This document shows positions 60,375 through 64,000 of a DNA stretch of 64,000 bases, in pieces. A program made the translations under genes and the position numbers. Below the pieces are notes generated by a model that worked only from the letters and a program-made list of their open reading frames with translations, was not told the DNA's origin and searched no databases. Source of the DNA: Leifsonia xyli (GTDB lineage: Bacteria > Actinomycetota > Actinomycetes > Actinomycetales > Microbacteriaceae). Position 1 is the stretch's first letter, and each line of letters opens with the position of its first letter. The DNA lies in NCBI GenBank assembly GCA_003243275.1, contig QFQR01000001.1:186001-250000 (forward strand), written 5' to 3'.

Positions 60375-61793
60375 ATGTCAGACGTGCTCATCGACCGTCC
60401 GGAGCTCGCGAGTCTCGGTCAATACGAGTTCGGCTGGTCCGACTCGGATGCGGCCGGCGCCTCCGCCCGACGGGGCATCTCCGACGAGGTCGTCACCGAC
60501 ATCTCGCGCCTCAAGAGCGAACCCGAGTGGATGCTGAAGACCCGCCTCAAGGCGCTCAAGATCTTCGGCATGAAGCCCATGCCCACCTGGGGAGCCGACC
60601 TCTCCGGCATCGACTTCGACAACATCAAGTACTTCGTGCGCTCCACCGAGAAGCAGGCCCAGAGCTGGGAGGATCTCCCGGAGGACATCAAGAACACCTA
60701 CGAGAAGCTCGGCATCCCCGAGGCGGAGCGGCAGCGCCTCGTCGCGGGTGTCGCCGCGCAGTACGAGTCCGAGGTGGTCTACCACCAGATCCGTGAAGAC
60801 CTCGAGGCGCAAGGCGTCATCTTCCTCGACACCGACACGGCGCTCAAGGAGCACCCGGAGATCTTCCAGGAGTACTTCGGCACCGTCATCCCCTCCGGCG
60901 ACAACAAGTTCGCGGCTCTCAACACGGCCGTCTGGTCGGGTGGTTCCTTCGTCTACGTGCCGAAGGGTGTGCACGTGGAGATCCCGCTGCAGGCCTACTT
61001 CCGCATCAACACCGAGAACATGGGCCAGTTCGAGCGCACGCTGATCATCGCCGACGAGGGCTCCTACGTGCACTACATCGAGGGCTGCACGGCGCCGATC
61101 TACAAGTCCGACTCGCTGCACTCCGCGGTCGTCGAGATCATCGTCAAGAAGAACGCCCGCGTGCGCTACACGACCATCCAGAACTGGTCGAACAACGTCT
61201 ACAACCTCGTCACGAAGCGCGCCCGCGCCGAGGAGGGGGCGACGATGGAGTGGATCGACGGCAACATCGGCTCCAAGGTCACCATGAAGTACCCGTCGAT
61301 CTTCCTCGTGGGGGAGCACGCCAAGGGGGAGACCCTCTCGGTCGCCTTCGCCGGCCCCGGCCAGCACCAGGACGCCGGCGCGAAGATGATCCACATGGCG
61401 CCCTACACGACCAGTTCGATCGTGTCGAAGTCGATCGCCCGCGGCGGCGGACGCGCCGGATACCGGGGCGAGGTGCGCGTGGAGGCGAACGCCCACCACT
61501 CCGCCAACACGGTGCGCTGCGACGCGCTGCTCGTCGACACGATCTCGCGCTCGGACACCTACCCGGCCATCGACATCCGCGTCGACGACGTGCAGCTCGG
61601 CCACGAGGCCACCGTCTCGCGCGTCTCCGAGGAGCAGCTGTTCTACCTGCAGTCCCGCGGCATGCCGGAGGACGAGGCGATGGCGATGATCGTGCGCGGC
61701 TTCATCGAGCCCATCGCGCGCGAGCTCCCGATGGAGTACGCGCTCGAACTCAACAAGCTCATCGAGATGAGCATGGAAGGCAGCGTCGGTTAA
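60375..61793 (+). CDS. sufB: Fe-S cluster assembly protein SufB
   Basis: SufB is the scaffold subunit of the SufBCD complex, on which Fe-S clusters are built. The 472-residue protein has the N-terminal EFGWSDSDAAGASARRGISD, the central beta-helix with FVYVPKGVHVEIPLQAYF and YVHYIEGCTAPIYKSDSLH (the conserved Cys), and the C-terminal SRVSEEQLFYLQSRGMPEDEA. No intein interrupts it, unlike the mycobacterial gene. It is first in the operon and directly adjoins sufD (TAAGTG). Confidence 0.98.
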   Translation: MSDVLIDRPELASLGQYEFGWSDSDAAGASARRGISDEVVTDISRLKSEPEWMLKTRLKALKIFGMKPMPTWGADLSGIDFDNIKYFVRSTEKQAQSWEDLPEDIKNTYEKLGIPEAERQRLVAGVAAQYESEVVYHQIREDLEAQGVIFLDTDTALKEHPEIFQEYFGTVIPSGDNKFAALNTAVWSGGSFVYVPKGVHVEIPLQAYFRINTENMGQFERTLIIADEGSYVHYIEGCTAPIYKSDSLHSAVVEIIVKKNARVRYTTIQNWSNNVYNLVTKRARAEEGATMEWIDGNIGSKVTMKYPSIFLVGEHAKGETLSVAFAGPGQHQDAGAKMIHMAPYTTSSIVSKSIARGGGRAGYRGEVRVEANAHHSANTVRCDALLVDTISRSDTYPAIDIRVDDVQLGHEATVSRVSEEQLFYLQSRGMPEDEAMAMIVRGFIEPIARELPMEYALELNKLIEMSMEGSVG

Positions 61794-62963
61794 GTGAGCA
61801 CCCCCGTTCAGACCCAGCAGCACGGCCTGACGGAGCACTCGCACGGAGGATGGGCCGCTGTGCCCGTGCAGACCCGTTCCGAGCGCTTCACCTCGACCGC
61901 CCACGATGACTTCCCGGAGGTCACCGGGCGCGAAGCCAACTGGAAGTACACCCCCGTCGACCAGCTCCGCGAGCTCATCGACGGCGAGCTCGACGGCAGC
62001 CCCTACGCGATCCTCTACCCCGAGGCCGCTGGCACGACCGTCGAATGGATCGACCGCGACCACGAGTTCGTGGGCACCGCGGGCGCGCCAGAGGACCGGG
62101 CCGCCGCGAACGCGTGGACGCGCTTCGAGAAGGCGCTCCACATCCGCCTCGACGGCGACGCCGACACCCTCACGGTGACCCGCGCCGGCCTCGGGGATGC
62201 GCCGCGCGCCGCCCACACGGTCATCACGGCGGCGAAGGGCGCCACCGGCCTCGTCGTGCTCGACAGCCGGGGAGATGCCAAGCTCACCGAGAACCTCGAG
62301 ATCGTGCTCGACGCGGACGCGAAGCTGACCGTCGTGTCGGTGCAGGAGTGGAACGACACCGCGCTGCACCTCGCGAGCCAGTTCGCCCGCATCGGACACG
62401 GCGCGAGCCTCACGCACATCGTCGTCTCGCTCGGCGGGGAGGTCGTGCGGGTGAACCCCACCGCCCACCTCGCGGAAGACGGGGCAGAGGCTGAGCTCTA
62501 CGGCCTCTACTTCGCGGATGCCGCCCAGCACCTCGAACAGCAGGTCTACGTCGACCACGACGCCCCGCACACCCGCAGCCGGGTCAGCTACAAGGGTGCG
62601 CTGAGCGGCGAGGGCGCGCACACGGTCTGGATCGGCGACGTGCTGATCCGCCGCAGCGCGACCGGAACCGACAGCTACGAGCAGAACCGCAACCTCGTGC
62701 TCTCCGACGGCACCCGCGCCGACTCGATCCCGAACCTCGAGATCGAGACGGGCGACATCCTGGGCGCGGGGCACGCATCCGCCACCGGGCGCTTCGACGA
62801 CGAGCAGCTGTTCTACCTGCAGGCGCGCGGCATCACCGAGGACGAGGCACGCCGCCTCGTCGTGCTCGGCTTCCTCAGCGAGATCGTGCAGAAGATCGGC
62901 GAACCCGTGCTCGAGGCGCGCCTGCACGAGGCGCTCGAAGCCGAGCTGCAGGCGGCCAGATGA
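61794..62963 (+). CDS. sufD: Fe-S cluster assembly protein SufD
   Basis: SufD partners SufB and SufC in Fe-S cluster assembly and helps iron entry. The 389-residue protein begins with GTG directly after the sufB stop. The N-terminal part has VTGREANWKYTPVDQLREL. The beta-helix core has HLEQQVYVDHDAPHTRSRV, with the conserved His near the SufB interface, and the C-terminus has RFDDEQLFYLQARGITEDEA like SufB. The stop overlaps the Rieske start (ATGA). Confidence 0.96.
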   Translation: MSTPVQTQQHGLTEHSHGGWAAVPVQTRSERFTSTAHDDFPEVTGREANWKYTPVDQLRELIDGELDGSPYAILYPEAAGTTVEWIDRDHEFVGTAGAPEDRAAANAWTRFEKALHIRLDGDADTLTVTRAGLGDAPRAAHTVITAAKGATGLVVLDSRGDAKLTENLEIVLDADAKLTVVSVQEWNDTALHLASQFARIGHGASLTHIVVSLGGEVVRVNPTAHLAEDGAEAELYGLYFADAAQHLEQQVYVDHDAPHTRSRVSYKGALSGEGAHTVWIGDVLIRRSATGTDSYEQNRNLVLSDGTRADSIPNLEIETGDILGAGHASATGRFDDEQLFYLQARGITEDEARRLVVLGFLSEIVQKIGEPVLEARLHEALEAELQAAR

Positions 62964-63286
62964 GCGCGCAGAAGGTGTGCTCGGTCGAGGAGCTCTCGCC
63001 CGCGACCGCGCGCCGCGTGGTGCTCGACGGCGTGCCGATCGCGGTCGTGCGCGACTCGGCCGGCGCGGTGCACGCCATCGGCGACACCTGCACCCACGGC
63101 GAGATCTCCCTCTCCGAGGGCTTCGTGGAAGATGACGGGCTCGAATGCTGGGCGCACGGCTCCAAGTTCTCGCTCACCACCGGCAAGCCCCAGAACCTCC
63201 CGGCCTACGAGCCGGTTCCCGTCTTCGCGGTCGAGATCATCGACGGCGACGTATACATCGACCCGGCCGTGCGGCTCGCGGTCTGA
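62960..63286 (+). CDS. Rieske [2Fe-2S] ferredoxin in the suf operon
   Basis: A 108-residue Rieske-type ferredoxin. The cluster ligands are visible: Cys and His in GDTCTHGEISLSEG, and Cys and His in LECWAHGSKFSLTTGKP. Residues around AVVRDSAGAVHAIG form the usual strands. Such ferredoxins are often found between sufD and sufC in actinobacteria and may carry electrons for cluster assembly; a related role in dioxygenase systems is unlikely given the location. It overlaps sufD by 4 bp and is followed by sufC after 11 nt. Confidence 0.92.
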   Translation: MSAQKVCSVEELSPATARRVVLDGVPIAVVRDSAGAVHAIGDTCTHGEISLSEGFVEDDGLECWAHGSKFSLTTGKPQNLPAYEPVPVFAVEIIDGDVYIDPAVRLAV

Positions 63287-63297
63287 AAGGCCATCTC

Positions 63298-64000
63298 ATG
63301 TCCACTCTGGAAATCCGCGACCTCAAGGTCTCCATCGAGACCGACCAGGGCACCAAGCACATCCTCAAGGGTGTCGACCTCACCATCCAGGAGGGCGAGA
63401 TCCACGCCGTCATGGGCCCGAACGGCTCGGGCAAGTCGACCCTCGCGTACACGATCGCCGGCCACCCGCGCTACCACGTCGAAGGGGGGACGATCACCTT
63501 CGACGGCCAGGACGTGCTCGCCATGACCGTCGACGAGCGCGCCCGCGCCGGCGTCTTCCTCGCGATGCAGTACCCGGTCGAGATCCCCGGCGTCACGGTC
63601 ACCAACTTCCTGCGCACCGCCAAGACCGCGATCGACGGCGAGGAGCCCTCGATCCGGCACTGGGGCGGCACCGTCAAGGAGGCCATGGCCAAGCTGCGCA
63701 TGGACCCCTCGTTCGCCGCGCGCAACGTCAACGAGGGCTTCTCGGGCGGCGAGAAGAAGCGTCACGAGGTGCTGCAGCTCGAACTGCTGAAGCCGAAGTT
63801 CGCGGTGCTCGACGAGACCGACTCCGGGCTCGACGTCGACGCGCTCAAGATCGTCTCCGAGGGCGTCAACCGCGCCCACCAGGAGACCGGTCTCGGCGTG
63901 CTCCTGATCACCCACTACACGCGCATCCTGCGCTACATCAAGCCCGACTTCGTGCACGTCTTCGTCGACGGCAAGGTCGCCGAGGAGGGCGGCCCGGAGC
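63298..64000 (+). CDS. sufC: Fe-S cluster assembly ATPase SufC, 3'-truncated by window end
   Basis: SufC is the ABC-type ATPase of the SufBCD complex. 234 codons are visible and the end lies beyond the window. The ATG at 63298 gives MSTLEIRDLKVSIETDQGT. Walker A is MGPNGSGKSTLAYTIAG, the signature is NEGFSGGEKKRHEVLQL, and Walker B with the SufC-specific DETDSGLDVDALKIVSEG follows. The D-loop and the His of LLITHYTRIL are present. Downstream sufS and sufU genes are expected but not seen. Confidence 0.96.
   Translation, partial: MSTLEIRDLKVSIETDQGTKHILKGVDLTIQEGEIHAVMGPNGSGKSTLAYTIAGHPRYHVEGGTITFDGQDVLAMTVDERARAGVFLAMQYPVEIPGVTVTNFLRTAKTAIDGEEPSIRHWGGTVKEAMAKLRMDPSFAARNVNEGFSGGEKKRHEVLQLELLKPKFAVLDETDSGLDVDALKIVSEGVNRAHQETGLGVLLITHYTRILRYIKPDFVHVFVDGKVAEEGGPE

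Overview
This is a very GC-rich actinobacterial chromosome segment, most likely from Microbacteriaceae or a close relative. Gene content and order support this: lgt, pyk, pdtaR, polA, rpsA, coaE, uvrB, uvrA, then uvrC-rapZ-whiA, gap-pgk-tpiA-secG, rbpA, the pgl-opcA-zwf-pgi-tal-tkt block, ctaB-ctaA and the suf operon. Most of these lie in the same relative order in Mycobacterium tuberculosis. The hexamer GGATGC/GCATCC is very frequent on both strands, and a 43-bp palindromic repeat sits at several gene ends.

Layout. 1-8549 (+): the 3' part of lgt, glutamate synthase gltBD, pyruvate kinase. 8649-11397 (-): a glycosylation trio (GtrA-like flippase, polyprenol-phosphate-mannose synthase-like GT2, GT39-like mannosyltransferase), ending at a shared terminator with pyk. 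11564-13587 (+): an OmpR/EnvZ-type two-component system. 13640-13722 (-): tRNA-Leu(CAA). 13787-25254: an ANTAR regulator (pdtaR), a broken lipoprotein gene, a thioesterase, polA, an HPr protein, a DUF885 metalloprotein, a DUF4166/epimerase pair, rpsA, a divergent DUF4126/acetyltransferase pair and coaE. 25416-34312 (+): nucleotide excision repair (uvrB, uvrA-uvrC) running into rapZ-whiA. 34337-38810 (+): sodA, lower-glycolysis genes, secG and rbpA. 38853-47016 (-): the pentose-phosphate operon, tkt first and pgl last. 47383-58018: an about 10.6-kb accessory block for hexuronate uptake and catabolism. 58244-64000 (+): ctaB-ctaA and sufB-sufD-Rieske-sufC, the last cut by the window end.

The most distinctive part is the uronate block. 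It lies between tkt and ctaB, which are close divergent neighbours in many actinobacteria. One eight-gene minus-strand operon encodes uronate isomerase (uxaC), an ABC sugar importer without its ATPase, an alpha/beta hydrolase, a UxaE-type tagaturonate epimerase, an SDR-type fructuronate reductase and a ManD-type mannonate dehydratase. Together these should take both galacturonate and glucuronate to 2-keto-3-deoxygluconate without UxaB, UxaA, UxuA or the classical UxuB. A divergent LacI-type repressor gene sits next to a 16-bp palindrome placed just downstream of a perfect TTGACA -35 box of the operon.

Regulatory features also stand out. Many genes have a TANNNT -10 hexamer exactly 6 (or 7) nt before the start codon, which predicts leaderless mRNAs (pdtaR, polA, the DUF885 gene, the DUF4126 gene, the acetyltransferase, uvrB, uvrA, the LacI gene). 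Upstream of uvrB and uvrA the -10 is preceded, at exactly 8 nt, by an ATGTCG element that fits the PafBC (RecA-independent) DNA-damage promoter known from mycobacteria.
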